Source of the DNA: Sphingomonas_E sp042693015
GTDB lineage: Bacteria > Pseudomonadota > Alphaproteobacteria > Sphingomonadales > Sphingomonadaceae
Direction: 5' to 3'
Assembly: GCF_042693015.1 (NCBI RefSeq)
Contig: NZ_CP170544.1
Span: forward strand, 3,472,001 to 3,536,000
DNA: 64,000 nt
Below are positions 35,021 through 43,847 of the stretch, one piece after another. The notes under the pieces were generated by a model. The model saw only the letters and a program-made list of their open reading frames with translations. It searched no databases and was not told the DNA's origin. Within the stretch, counting starts at the first letter, position 1; each line of letters starts with the position of its first letter. The translations under genes were made by a program, and so were the position numbers.

Positions 35021-36518
35021 AAGACCTCCTCAGGCTGTCATATCGGGCACAGTCGGCAATAGGTTCATGGGCAAGTCGCAGCCCTTCGGGCGTCGCGATG
35101 TTGAGCGGCGCCGGCGGCTGCCGCTGGCGGGTCAGGATGTTGAGTACGACATCGCGGCTGATCGGGCCGCCAAGGAGCGCTTCGGCGCAGGCCGCATCCA
35201 CGGCGTCCAGCCCGTCGCTCACCACCGCCGCGAGGATGCCGACCATCTGGCGATCGCCATCGGCATGGGCGGCAAGCCGCCGCCGGACCCGCTCGATCGC
35301 GGGCGGCAGATCCCATTCCTTGAAGGGGGCACCGTTGCGCAACGCGCCCGGCTTGCGCGCGAGGACGGGCACATAGTGCCACGGATCGTAGATCGTCTGC
35401 TCGCGCCCGAACCGCCGAACATGCTCGCCGACGCTCTCGCCGTCCTGGCGGATCACGATGCGGTCGGCATAGGCATGGATCTCGACCGGCCGTCCTGCCG
35501 CCTTCGCGTGGACCGAGTATTTATTGTAATCGAACCGGACCAGCAGCGTCTTCGATACCGATGCCGGCAGCGCATGGAAGCCGTCGAACGGCCCGCGATA
35601 GGCGATCAATGCCGGGCGGTCCGCCTGCTCGAACACCTCCTGTATCGTCTGCGCCTTGAGCTCGGGATGCGCTGCGCGGCGGGCATAGGCCAGGCAGCGA
35701 TCCTCCAACCAGGCGTTGAGCTCGCCATAGCTCTTGAACCGCAGCCGGGGCGTGAAGAAGCGCTCCCGCACCAAGCCGACCTGATTCTCGACCTGTCCCT
35801 TCTCCCACCCCGACGCCGGCGTGCAGGCCACCGGATCGACCAGATAGTGCGCGCACATCTGCTGGAAGCGGCGATTATATTGGCGCTCGCGGCCGACGAA
35901 GATCGCGTCCACCGCCGTCTTCATATTGTCGTAGATGCCGCGCTGGCAGGCCCCGCCAAAGAAGGCGAACGCCTTGTCATGGGCGTCGAAGACCATCTCC
36001 TGGCTCTCGCGCGGATAGGCACGCACATAGAACATCCGGCTGTGGCACAGCCGCATGTGCGCGACCTTCACCGTCGTCGGCACACCACCGATGATCGCAA
36101 CCTCGTGACTCCAGTCGAACTGGTAAGCCTCGCCCGGGTCGAAGCTCAGCGGCACATAGGCCGCGGCCGTCGCTGCCGACCGCCCGCGATGCCAGCCCGC
36201 CGCATATCGGCGCACCGCGTCGTAGCCGCCACGATAACCCAGACCCTGCAGCTCCTCGAAGATCCGGATCATCGTCAGCCGCTCGCGCCGCGCCTTGCGC
36301 TCGTTCGTTTCCAGCAACCCTTCCAGCTCCGAGGCCCACGGCCCCAGCTTCGGCAACGGCTGCACCGTCCGCTCATAGGCAAATGCCGTCGCGCCCGAAC
36401 GCAACACCTTGCGCACCGTGTTCCGCGATACGCCGAGATCGCGCACGATCTCCTTGATCGACTTGCCCTTCACGAAAAACTCGCGGCGGATCCGCGCTAC
36501 CGTCTCCACGATCAGCAT
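34953..36518 (-). CDS. istA: IS21 transposase IstA (copy 2)
   Basis: Identical in predicted sequence to IstA of copy 1: 521 residues, N-terminal helix-turn-helix and DDE core intact. Two intact copies in opposite orientation mean either can mobilise both. Confidence 0.95.
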   Translation of the reverse strand: MLIVETVARIRREFFVKGKSIKEIVRDLGVSRNTVRKVLRSGATAFAYERTVQPLPKLGPWASELEGLLETNERKARRERLTMIRIFEELQGLGYRGGYDAVRRYAAGWHRGRSAATAAAYVPLSFDPGEAYQFDWSHEVAIIGGVPTTVKVAHMRLCHSRMFYVRAYPRESQEMVFDAHDKAFAFFGGACQRGIYDNMKTAVDAIFVGRERQYNRRFQQMCAHYLVDPVACTPASGWEKGQVENQVGLVRERFFTPRLRFKSYGELNAWLEDRCLAYARRAAHPELKAQTIQEVFEQADRPALIAYRGPFDGFHALPASVSKTLLVRFDYNKYSVHAKAAGRPVEIHAYADRIVIRQDGESVGEHVRRFGREQTIYDPWHYVPVLARKPGALRNGAPFKEWDLPPAIERVRRRLAAHADGDRQMVGILAAVVSDGLDAVDAACAEALLGGPISRDVVLNILTRQRQPPAPLNIATPEGLRLAHEPIADCARYDSLRRSYGTPRDPGHDGDAEAGRHAPCL

Positions 36519-36631
36519 CCCCCGCTCGCTCCCGCGCCAAAGCGCGAAAGCCTGAACCGGCCATGTTCAGGGGGTCAATTTTGCACGCCGATCACCCCAG
36601 AAACGGGGTCAATATTCCACGCCGATTCACA

Positions 36632-37100
36632 ATGGAGGGCCGAACGCGGCTCCGGACCGTCGAAATTGGCGGCGATACAGAAAACAGCCGCGCGCCACGA
36701 TCAGCGCAGCGCGCGGCTTTACGCGGCAGGGCGGCCTTGCTGCAGGCGAGGTCTCCCGAAGGTGGCTTGGCAGACCTAGCGTACAGCGCGGTTCTGGTCA
36801 CCGGCCGTGCCGCTGCATTATTACACGTTTCAAAGGAGCGAGGGATTCAACCATGTTAAAGACTTCGACCCATCAATGGCATGTCTCAATATGAGCCTGT
36901 CCTGTTTCTGCCGGAGGTCGATCAGGGCAGTTGACGGGCAGCAGATGTCGAGGCCTTCATTTCGTGTTTGAACAGTCGATGGCAGCGAAATCCGATTGGC
37001 CTGAGAAATGGTCTGGAAGCGTGCCAGCGATGTTCAGAAATGCTGCCCCAACGGCGAGCCGCGATTTCAGCCGCCGTTGGGGCGATACCGGGCGAGGCGC
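36632..37100. other. Non-coding remnant DNA right of IS21 copy 2, with hairpin
   Basis: I find no gene. Bases 36687-36717 form a perfect 9-bp stem (GCCGCGCGC/GCGCGCGGC) with a 13-base loop, followed by TTTACG on the plus strand and by TGTTTT on the minus strand, so it may be a bidirectional terminator left from a lost gene. The rest is unremarkable. Confidence 0.35.
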
Positions 37101-37304
37101 TCAAAAATCGATCAGATCAGCGGATCGATCGCCGGAACTGGCCAGCCTCAGCGTAGCTCGGGGTTCGTCGAGCGCGCGCAGCTTTCGCTCGAATTCCTGG
37201 GCGAGCTGCCGATGCGCAGCACGTGCTTCCGTGCATTTGGCGGACTCAGCGGCGGCAACTTCCTCTTCATGCCGGCGCTGAAGGTAAGTGCGGTCCCCGA
37301 ACAT
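37101..37304 (-). CDS. Small alpha-helical hypothetical protein (paralogue of 47313-47510)
   Basis: 67 residues from the ATG at 37304 (GGAG 9 bases upstream); the frame is open to 37406. The core YLQRRHEEEVAAAESAKCTE followed by ARAAHRQLAQEFERKLRAL parallels YLLRRIEQEADAAEAANCPG and ALQQLGIAFERRLRTL in the protein at 47313-47510, so the two are paralogues. Highly charged, a single helical hairpin by appearance. I know it only as a sphingomonad-type small protein without function. Confidence 0.55.
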   Translation of the reverse strand: MFGDRTYLQRRHEEEVAAAESAKCTEARAAHRQLAQEFERKLRALDEPRATLRLASSGDRSADLIDF

Positions 37305-37479
37305 TTCAGCGTACTCCAAATGGGCGGACGGCACCGGGGTAACAGGCGCCGCTCGCCGACTCTCCCACGCTCGGAGCAAATATTGATTTGATGGATCGCA
37401 GTGCAATGATTTGGGTTAAGCGGGAGCCTTTCAACACGTATCGCTATCAGCGCACGATCTTGCGCCCGACAGCACGTCT

Positions 37480-37575
37480 CCTCAAACTGGTCATCGTTCG
37501 CATTCTGAATGTAGGGCAGCAATCGGGAGCTGGCATTGCCCCCGTTAACGGCGGCAATGTCGGCGAAGGTTGCCG
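37480..37575 (-). repeat. Dispersed repeat, decayed copy D
   Basis: Reads CTCCTCAAACTGGTCATCG, then TTCTGAATGTAGGGCAGCAATC, and later GCGGCAATGTCGGCGAAGG, following the order of blocks in the better copies at 39941 and 53462. Strand is given only as the downstream gene direction; it is weak. Confidence 0.35.
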
Positions 37576-37642
37576 CGACACTCTGGCCAATAGGAACGGA
37601 CTCCAATTCCGAAATTCAGACTTGAACAGGTGCAGCCGACAC

Positions 37643-38314
37643 TCAAACCACGATCAGATGATTGGGCAATTCGGCGGGGTCCGTGCCCGTGTAGGGAAAC
37701 TCCTTCGCGAGAATGTCACCAATGGAATCGATGGCGGCGACCATGCCTTCGGTTGCGCGATTAGCGCGCACGGCATCGATCAGCAGGACCATCGCGTCGC
37801 CCCAGACGGTCGGCGAAACGCGCTTGTGAACGGCCTCGTCGGCCACGATTTCCGCCCGCCGCTCCGCTAGCGAGAGATACAGCAAGACACCCGTGCGCGA
37901 CTTCGTGCGGCGTTCCGCTCCGACCTTGAAGAGCGCGATTGCGCGACGGCGTACCCGGCGCGTCCTGATTGCACCCGGCACAAGTGCAAAACGCAAGGGT
38001 GTCCGGCGCAAGGCAATCCGCGCCAGCAGATAGATTGCTACGAGCGCCGAGAACAGCAGCAGGAGGAGGCTGCGTCGCGACAAGCCGTCGCTCCAGCCAC
38101 CGGCGAAGGATTCGGCCAGTCCAATGAAGATGTCCGGACAGATTGCAACGACACCAAGAGCGGTCACCATAAGGACGACGGCCCAATTAGCCGCGACATC
38201 ATTATAGCTGTCGGATTGTGGTGACAGGATCACCAGTAATTCACCATCGGTACGGGCTTCAGTGGCTTCGATCGCCGCCTTGATCCTTTCATGATCAACG
38301 GAGTCGTGTCTCAT
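37643..38314 (-). CDS. TPM-domain membrane protein
   Basis: 223 residues. The N-terminal ERIKAAIEATEARTDGELLVIL and the later TGVLLYLSLAERRAEIVADEAVHKRV are the TPM (Psb32/YgcG) domain, split by two transmembrane helices (about residues 43-63 and 82-102). It is the cytoplasmic-type TPM partner often found third in lemA operons. The ATG at 38314 overlaps the upstream gene stop as TGATG. The frame extends further upstream but is an Arg-rich antisense of the glycine tail of its neighbour. Confidence 0.85.
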   Translation of the reverse strand: MRHDSVDHERIKAAIEATEARTDGELLVILSPQSDSYNDVAANWAVVLMVTALGVVAICPDIFIGLAESFAGGWSDGLSRRSLLLLLFSALVAIYLLARIALRRTPLRFALVPGAIRTRRVRRRAIALFKVGAERRTKSRTGVLLYLSLAERRAEIVADEAVHKRVSPTVWGDAMVLLIDAVRANRATEGMVAAIDSIGDILAKEFPYTGTDPAELPNHLIVV

Positions 38315-39099
38315 CACCAGCTCCCCGACGCGCCGCCGCCCCCGAAGGAGCCGCCACCGCCGGAAAAACCTCCACCTCCGGTGAATCCGCCGCCGCCTGT
38401 CCCTCCGCCCCACGCCCCCTGCCCCCAGCCGCCCGTACCCGGGCCCCAGACGATGACAGGCGCGCGGCCGCCGCGGTGAACGGCCCCGGCACGCCGATGA
38501 CGAAACAGGAAAAGCAGCAAGATCACACCGAAGGCGAGCAGGACGAAGAGCTGCCCGGGATCGAAACGGGCTCCCTGCTCCTGCCCGGCCTGGACGATCT
38601 GCTGGGCGCGCGCGCGCGCCTGATCGCCCGGCAGCCTCAGTACGTCGACCAGCGCGTCCACGCCGGCTCGAATGCCAGGGCCATACTCGCCCTGCCGAAA
38701 ATGCGGCAATATGGCATTGCGAATGATGATGCTCGAAAGCGCATCAGTCACGATGGGCGTCAGCCCATAGCCCACCTCGATCCGCACCTTGCGATCCCTG
38801 GGCGCCACCAGCAGGAGCACGCCGTCATCGGCCTTGGCCGAACCGATCCCCCAGTTTCGGCCGAGTCGATAGCCATAGTCCTCGATTGCGTAGCCCTTAA
38901 GATCGGCAATCGTAACGACAACAAGCTGTCGGCCACTCTGCTTTTCGAGATCGGCGAGCGTCGTGGTGAGGGCGGCTTCCTCCTGGGCGGACAGGATGTT
39001 CGCCGCATCCACGACGCGCCCGGACAATGCAGGAAAGGTGTGTGCCGGTGCTGCGGTCGCGGTCAGCAGCAAGGCGAATAGGGCGAAGAACGCTTTCAA
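38314..39099 (-). CDS. TPM-domain exported protein with glycine-rich tail (YgcG type)
   Basis: 261 residues. It begins at a TTG that overlaps the lemA stop (TTGA). Signal peptide FFALFALLLTATAAPAHTF; TPM domain with VVDAANILSAQEEAALTTTL and YRLGRNWGIGSAKADDGVLL; a membrane helix near residue 185 (LFVLLAFGVILLLFLF); then a tail of Gly/Ser/Phe/Trp repeats. Such proteins are anchored in the inner membrane with the TPM domain outside; TPM domains have been linked to membrane stress and photosystem repair, but the molecular role is unclear. Confidence 0.88.
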   Translation of the reverse strand: MKAFFALFALLLTATAAPAHTFPALSGRVVDAANILSAQEEAALTTTLADLEKQSGRQLVVVTIADLKGYAIEDYGYRLGRNWGIGSAKADDGVLLLVAPRDRKVRIEVGYGLTPIVTDALSSIIIRNAILPHFRQGEYGPGIRAGVDALVDVLRLPGDQARARAQQIVQAGQEQGARFDPGQLFVLLAFGVILLLFLFRHRRAGAVHRGGRAPVIVWGPGTGGWGQGAWGGGTGGGGFTGGGGFSGGGGSFGGGGASGSW

Positions 39100-39683
39100 A
39101 AGGCGACCGATGGCGCCTTGTCGGCACCGCCTGCGGCCTCGAAGGTCACCATGGGTTTGGCGCCGTAGATTGCCTTGGCGCCAATCGCGTCCGGAAAGGT
39201 GCGGATCTTCGTGTTATAGTCCTGGACCGCCGCATTATAGTCGCGACGCGCAACCGAAATGCGGTTCTCGGTGCCTTCGATCTGCGCCTGAAGCGTCAGG
39301 AAATTCTGGTTGGACTTCAGGTCCGGATAGGCTTCCACCACGGTTCGCAACTGGCCGAGAGCCTGGGTGAGCTGGTTCTGCGCCTCGCCAAACTGCCGAA
39401 GGCGTTCAGGATTGGACAGATCGTCGGTCGTAACGTTGATTGCGGTCGCCTTGGCCCGCGCCTCCGTCACCTGCGTCAGCACGGCCTTTTCCTGGGCAGC
39501 ATAGCCCTTCACCGTGGCGACAAGGTTGGGGATGAGGTCGGCCCGGCGCTGATATTCGTTCTGGACATCTGCCCATCGGGCCTTCGCGGTTTCCTCGGCC
39601 GTCGGTATCGAGTTGATACCGCACGAAGCGACCAGCATCAGCGTGGATGCCAATACAACCTTCGCGAGACGGTGTATGCCCAT
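39096..39683 (-). CDS. lemA: LemA family lipoprotein
   Basis: 195 residues. A lipobox LMLVASCGIN gives a lipidated cysteine at about residue 24. The LemA core follows: RWADVQNEYQRRADLIPNLV, then VTEARAKAT and a long coiled helix, ending with FPDAIGAKAIYGAKPMVTFE. LemA proteins are membrane-anchored helical bundles of unclear function. The ATG at 39683 has GGGAGAA upstream. It is the first gene of a lemA-TPM-TPM operon in which every junction overlaps. Confidence 0.92.
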   Translation of the reverse strand: MGIHRLAKVVLASTLMLVASCGINSIPTAEETAKARWADVQNEYQRRADLIPNLVATVKGYAAQEKAVLTQVTEARAKATAINVTTDDLSNPERLRQFGEAQNQLTQALGQLRTVVEAYPDLKSNQNFLTLQAQIEGTENRISVARRDYNAAVQDYNTKIRTFPDAIGAKAIYGAKPMVTFEAAGGADKAPSVAF

Positions 39684-39940
39684 GGGGTTCTCCCGAACAG
39701 GTCGCGGCACATGGACTGCCGCGAGATTGCCCCTTGTAACGTTGCAAGGCCTGGTTCGTTGCGCGCCCGTGTCGGACCCGCGTGATGGCGAGCCGGCCTT
39801 GCATGCGGCTCAACCAAAGCGCCCATATGTGGACGTGAGCATTCGGGCTCCGGCAGTGCGCTGGATTAGGGCTGAAGCGTCGGCGGCTCCTGCATGCCGT
39901 CCACCCGACGCGACGGCAAGGCGCCTCTACGCATCTGAGC

Positions 39941-40038
39941 GCCTCCCGAAGCCGGTCATCGTTTTCAATCTGAACTTAGGGCAGGTATCAGGCGGCCGAA
40001 ATCGAGCTCCGGATGTCGGCTATGTCGGCGCCTGCTGA
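39941..40038. repeat. Dispersed repeat, copy A
   Basis: About 98 bp. Key blocks in order are GCCTCC, CCGGTCATCG, TCAATCTGAAC, GGCAGGTATCAGGCGGCC, GAAATCGAGCTC, GATGTCGGCTATGTCGGCG. It aligns over its length with copy B at 53462-53560 by eye. Intergenic. Confidence 0.7.
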
Positions 40039-40066
40039 CGGGTTGCGCGGCTGCGAAGGGGCATCC

Positions 40067-40861
40067 TCACTGCGGTACTGCCGCAAAGACATAATCGAAG
40101 CCATGGTTCAATCCGCCTTCCCCCTCTACCTTTCCCAGGGCCCGGGCTCGAAGGTCCTCACCCCGGCTGCGAAGGGCTTCAGCGAGCGCGCGATCCGCTA
40201 AAGCTACCAAGCGCGAAGCGCACATATCAATCTGGCTGTTCACGAACCGCTCCTTGTAGCGGATCGCGAAGCGTCGGGCGGCGACGATGCGAAAGCCCGC
40301 CGCTTCGAGATGATCCGCCACCCACTGGGCCGGATATTCGCGATACGGCCGCTCACCTGAAAGGAGCAGGCAGGCGTCGCGGAATCGCCCAATCTCCCAG
40401 ACGAGCTTACCCGCAGCCGACTCGGGTTCGATCGTAGCATAGGGTTCAAGGCCGACCACATAGAGGCGGCGGCCCACCAGCTTGCGCAGGCCTTCGAACA
40501 GATAGGGCTGATAATAAGGCGCGAATCCTTCGATCGCACCGACGAGATAGTCGGCCAGCACCGTGTCGTAGTGCTCGCCCTCCAGCAATGCCTCGTCCGC
40601 CCAGTTCCCGAGGACGATCCGGTCCTGCCTCCGTTGTCGCTTCTCGATCGCGTCGCGCACCTGGATCGCATGCTCCTCCGCGCCGGTCACGGCTGTCCAG
40701 CGGTCGGTTTCGAGCGAGGAAACCCAGGAGATGGAGTTGGTGCCGGTACCGGCATCGAGGAAGGAGCCCCAGGGCTGGTTGCCCTGGAGGTCCTCGATGC
40801 AGCGAAACAAGCCTGATTCAGTCCGCCGTTCAACGGCGGACGACGGCGCGCGGCTCGTCAT
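40067..40861 (-). CDS. SAM-dependent methyltransferase (class I)
   Basis: 264 residues. Motif I is FLDAGTGTNSISW at about residues 34-46; a motif IV-like YDTVLADYLVGAIEGFAPYY follows. The protein would methylate or act near an unknown small molecule. It starts 3 bases after the ZnuD-like receptor stop, in the same operon, and this association with a zinc receptor suggests control by Zur and perhaps a role in metallophore or metal handling. The C-terminal half (QIDMCASRLVALADRAL) is less conserved. Confidence 0.8.
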   Translation of the reverse strand: MTSRAPSSAVERRTESGLFRCIEDLQGNQPWGSFLDAGTGTNSISWVSSLETDRWTAVTGAEEHAIQVRDAIEKRQRRQDRIVLGNWADEALLEGEHYDTVLADYLVGAIEGFAPYYQPYLFEGLRKLVGRRLYVVGLEPYATIEPESAAGKLVWEIGRFRDACLLLSGERPYREYPAQWVADHLEAAGFRIVAARRFAIRYKERFVNSQIDMCASRLVALADRALAEALRSRGEDLRARALGKVEGEGGLNHGFDYVFAAVPQ

Positions 40862-40864
40862 CGC

Positions 40865-42904
40865 CTAGAATTGGGTCCGCAAGCCGACGACCAGATTGCG
40901 CCCCCGCAACGGCGAAGCGGTCTTGATGAAGGAGGCGTGGTTGAACGCGAGTTCATTGGTGAGGTTCGTCGCCCGGACGAACAGTTCCGCGTCGGCCTTG
41001 GCGCCCAGCCGAAGCTGATAGGCAAAAGTCGCGTTGATCATGTCGTAGCCCGGCGTGCGGGTTTCGAAGGCGGCGATCCGATCCTGCTCGAAAACATGAT
41101 AATATTCGAGTTCACCAGAGAAGGCACCCCAACGCCCATCGGCCCTCGCGCCCAGGCGTCCCGCCGGAATTCGCGGCAAATTGCCAAGCCCGTTGTCGAG
41201 CTTCGCACGAACATAATCGCCGAACGCCGATACCGCGAAGTCAGTCGTCAGCTGATGCCGGATTTCGCCGTCCACACCGGTGAAGCTAGCGTCTGCCGCC
41301 GTGTAGCGGATGAGGCGAAAATCCTCATATTGGTCGAGGGTGTCGGCAAAGATGTAGTCGTCGAAATCCTGATGATAGGCGCCGAGCGTGAAGGTCGTCT
41401 TGCCCGCGACCTTGCGGAACGTCAGGTCGATGGATTTCCCAGTCTCCTTGCCCAGGGTCGCTGTGCCCAACTCATAGGTGTTGGTCGCAAGATGAATGCC
41501 GCGGGCATAAAGTTCCTGTGTGTTGGGCGCGCGCTGGGAGCGCGCGAGCGAGAGCGCCACCGAATAACCGTCACTGATGTCCCAGACAGCAGCGCCAGAG
41601 ATGGAGAATGGTCGGTGGCTGACCTTACGGCCGAGCGTCGTCTCTATCCTTTGCCATTCCTGCCTGGCAGCCAGTTCAACACGCACCGGCCCGAGTTGGG
41701 CTGTTTCCATCAGGAACAGCGCGGTGTTGGTCGTGTCGCTTTCCGGCAGGAAGGCTTCCTCGCCGAGCGCGCTGAAATCGCTCTGCGAATGCTGGACGCC
41801 CAGCACCCCGCGCAGGCCTGCAATCGGCTTGTGGGTCAGTTCGAGGCGAATGTCGCGCGCCTTGTTCCTGAAGGTCGTCGCGATCTCGTCGCCCTCGATC
41901 TCGTCATGTACATAATCGGTGAAGGCCATGCGGAAGCGGATCTTCTCGAAACCGGGCAGCGGATCGCGATATTCGCTGCGGATATCGAAGCGCTCGCTCC
42001 TGAGCTTAACGAACGGCACCTCGTCATGCTCATGATCGTGATCATGGTCATGATCTTCGTCCGCATGGCCATGACCGCCGCAGTGCAGGCTGCTGCCATG
42101 CGGGTGGCAGGACTCATAGTCGTGACTGTGCCCCGGCAACCCATATTCGCTGCGCTGACGGGTATAAGCAACGCCGAGATATCCCCCCTCGCCAATCCAT
42201 GAGCCGCCCGCGCTGAAGGTCGAGGTGTCGTTATAGGAGCCGTCGACGCGCTTCTCGCCGAACCCGCGGGGCACGCGATAATCGTCGCTTGAACGGTGCA
42301 CGCCTTCGACGCGCACGGCGAACGGGCCGACGCCCGCTGTCAGGCCGCCAACCAGCGAGCGCTCATCGTCCCCGGTGCCGATCCGGCCTTCGGCCACACC
42401 GGCGATGCCGCCTTCAGGAAGCGCGGTGGGCACCTTCTCATCGAGCAGGTTGACCGCACCGCCAATCGCGCCGCCGCCATAGAGCAATGCGGCGGGACCA
42501 CGCAGAACCTCGATTCCCCGCAGCAGAAGCGGCTCGGTCGTCACCGCATGATCGGGCGAAATCACCGACGCGTCCTGGATATTGGCACCGTCCGAGAGCG
42601 ACTGCACCCGCGGTGCCGTCTGCCCGCGGATGACCGGGCGGCTCGCACCCCCGCCGAAATTGTCGAAGTTGATGCCCGGCTGTCCTGCCAATGTCTCGCC
42701 GATCGTGGCTTGGCGGCGATGAACGAGATCGCGTCCCGAAAGCGTGATGACGGGTGTCGCCATTTCGTCCGCATTAAGATCGAGCGGTGCTGCGGTGATC
42801 ACGATATCGGCTGTGGCGTTGCTGCCGGCCTGTGCCGCGAAGGCGATCTCGGGGGCAAGCGCAGGCAGCGAAGTGGCAGACAACAGGAAGAAACGAATTG
42901 TCAC
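40865..42904 (-). CDS. znuD: ZnuD-like TonB-dependent zinc receptor
   Basis: 679 residues starting at GTG. Signal peptide, TonB-box-like ADIVITAAPL, plug (FGGGASRPVIRGQTAPRVQ; EVLRGPAALLYGGGAIGGAV), and a barrel ending in VVGLRTQF. An external loop at about residues 258-298 is packed with His, Asp, Glu and Cys (HADEDHDHDHDHEHDEV), as in neisserial ZnuD, which takes up zinc across the outer membrane. The divergent Fur-family gene and candidate Zur box support zinc control. The gene is followed by the methyltransferase. Confidence 0.9.
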   Translation of the reverse strand: MTIRFFLLSATSLPALAPEIAFAAQAGSNATADIVITAAPLDLNADEMATPVITLSGRDLVHRRQATIGETLAGQPGINFDNFGGGASRPVIRGQTAPRVQSLSDGANIQDASVISPDHAVTTEPLLLRGIEVLRGPAALLYGGGAIGGAVNLLDEKVPTALPEGGIAGVAEGRIGTGDDERSLVGGLTAGVGPFAVRVEGVHRSSDDYRVPRGFGEKRVDGSYNDTSTFSAGGSWIGEGGYLGVAYTRQRSEYGLPGHSHDYESCHPHGSSLHCGGHGHADEDHDHDHDHEHDEVPFVKLRSERFDIRSEYRDPLPGFEKIRFRMAFTDYVHDEIEGDEIATTFRNKARDIRLELTHKPIAGLRGVLGVQHSQSDFSALGEEAFLPESDTTNTALFLMETAQLGPVRVELAARQEWQRIETTLGRKVSHRPFSISGAAVWDISDGYSVALSLARSQRAPNTQELYARGIHLATNTYELGTATLGKETGKSIDLTFRKVAGKTTFTLGAYHQDFDDYIFADTLDQYEDFRLIRYTAADASFTGVDGEIRHQLTTDFAVSAFGDYVRAKLDNGLGNLPRIPAGRLGARADGRWGAFSGELEYYHVFEQDRIAAFETRTPGYDMINATFAYQLRLGAKADAELFVRATNLTNELAFNHASFIKTASPLRGRNLVVGLRTQF

Positions 42905-42943
42905 GACGGACCCCTTTTCACAACGGAGGGCGTCGCTATAGGA

Positions 42944-42957
42944 GACGTTATATCATC
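42944..42957. promoter_or_regulatory. Candidate Zur box
   Basis: GACGTTATATCATC is an imperfect dyad (10 of 14 positions symmetric) with the TTATA core seen in alphaproteobacterial Zur sites. It sits 40 bases upstream of the receptor start and close to the start of the divergent MerC-like gene, so one site could control both. Confidence 0.45.
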
Positions 42958-42994
42958 ATGCAACCGGCGGAGATGAACGCTGCGCAACAATCAC

Positions 42995-43384
42995 TTGGGT
43001 CGAGGACGCATCCGATCTGTCTTCGCCAACCTTATCGAGGGAACGGCCGCATCGGCGTCGATCCTGTGCCTCCTCCACTGCTTTGCGCTCCCGCTGCTCC
43101 TTCTCACCCTTCCCGCTGCGCTGGCCACCTTTGCCCTTTCGGAAGAGGTTCACGTCTTGCTGCTTACGAGCGTGACTCCGTTCGCCCTCGCGGCCTTCTG
43201 GATCGGCTACCAGCATCATGGGCACCGCGTTCCGGCAGCTCTCGGTGTAGCTGGCATCGGCTGTCTCGCCGCCGGGATCTCGCCGTTCCCGCCGGCTGTC
43301 CAGACATTCCTAACTGTCGTCGGAAGTCTGTTGCTGTTTGCCGGTCATCTGCGAAATTGGAGGCTGCGCGTCCATGCCGCGTGA
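42995..43384 (+). CDS. MerC-domain inner-membrane protein
   Basis: 129 residues with four hydrophobic segments. The MerC signature is EGTAASASILCLLHCFALPLLLL, containing the C-x-x-x-H-C metal site (Cys and His at about residues 24-29), and a HHGH pair lies in the loop near 73. MerC proteins carry metal ions across the inner membrane. In this position, divergent from a zinc receptor and ahead of zur, zinc is the likely ion. Only a TTG start (42995) is in frame and it lacks a clear ribosome site, so the N-terminus is uncertain. Confidence 0.75.
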   Translation: MGRGRIRSVFANLIEGTAASASILCLLHCFALPLLLLTLPAALATFALSEEVHVLLLTSVTPFALAAFWIGYQHHGHRVPAALGVAGIGCLAAGISPFPPAVQTFLTVVGSLLLFAGHLRNWRLRVHAA

Positions 43385-43847
43385 AGTGCTGCCGATCGAT
43401 CAAACTGCCAGTCCAGGCCATCACCGCAAGAAGCAGCATCGCACTCCCGCCGCGCTGAACGAACTCGTCATCGCCCTGATGAGCCAGATGCCAGAGCCAG
43501 CAACGGCATATGAAATCGCGGCCACGAGCGAGGCGCTAGGGAAGTCGTTGAGCGCCATGCAGGTATATCGCGTCCTCGATCGGCTGATCGCGGAAGGCCG
43601 GGTTCGTCGCATCGAATGCCTGTCCGCCTATGTAATAACGGAATGCGAACGGCCGATATTCCTCGTTTGCAAGGCATGTCGTTCGATCGCGGAGCTGCCC
43701 GGCGATACCCTCATGCTCGAGCTTGAAGACTTTGCCTCCAAGCTTGGGTTTGCCGAGTCCCGGCCGTTCATTGAGGCAGTCGGAGTTTGCTTCGACTGCA
43801 CCCAGCGATCAGCGGAAGGCCGGCAAGCGAACGGCGAAGCTCGATGA
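43374..43847 (+). CDS. zur: Fur-family regulator, probably Zur
   Basis: 157 residues. Winged helix at about residues 28-90 (NELVIALMSQMPEPATAYEI; SAMQVYRVLDRLIAEGRVRR), then the dimerisation domain with structural zinc cysteines FLVCKACRSIAEL and VCFDCTQ. Fur-family proteins sense Fe, Zn, Mn or peroxide; a MerC partner and the adjacent His-rich receptor point to zinc. The ATG at 43374 lies inside the end of the MerC-like gene (11-base overlap) with GGAGG upstream, so they are coupled. Confidence 0.82.
   Translation: MPREVLPIDQTASPGHHRKKQHRTPAALNELVIALMSQMPEPATAYEIAATSEALGKSLSAMQVYRVLDRLIAEGRVRRIECLSAYVITECERPIFLVCKACRSIAELPGDTLMLELEDFASKLGFAESRPFIEAVGVCFDCTQRSAEGRQANGEAR

Larger units (their letters stand above)
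34084..36631 (-). mobile_element. IS21-family insertion sequence, copy 2 (2548 bp, inverted)
   Basis: Same length, same ends and same predicted proteins as the copy at 6569-9116, but in opposite orientation. The left end here starts TGTCAAACGG and the right end finishes CGATTCACA. Both double end motifs are present. The flanks are GACGCG on the left and ATGGAG on the right, so no target duplication is visible. The left flank is the broken IS66 gene; the right flank is not IS66 DNA. Near identity of the copies indicates recent transposition or gene conversion. Confidence 0.95.

Noticed and set aside
6569..36631. Composite transposon built from the two IS21 copies
   Set aside because: The outer flanks (ATTGGC before copy 1, ATGGAG after copy 2) do not form a target duplication, and the cargo is a mix of unrelated loci.
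37388..37870. 160-codon plus-strand frame over the repeat and the end of the TPM gene
   Set aside because: It is antisense to the TPM-domain gene in its second half and covers a dispersed repeat in its first.
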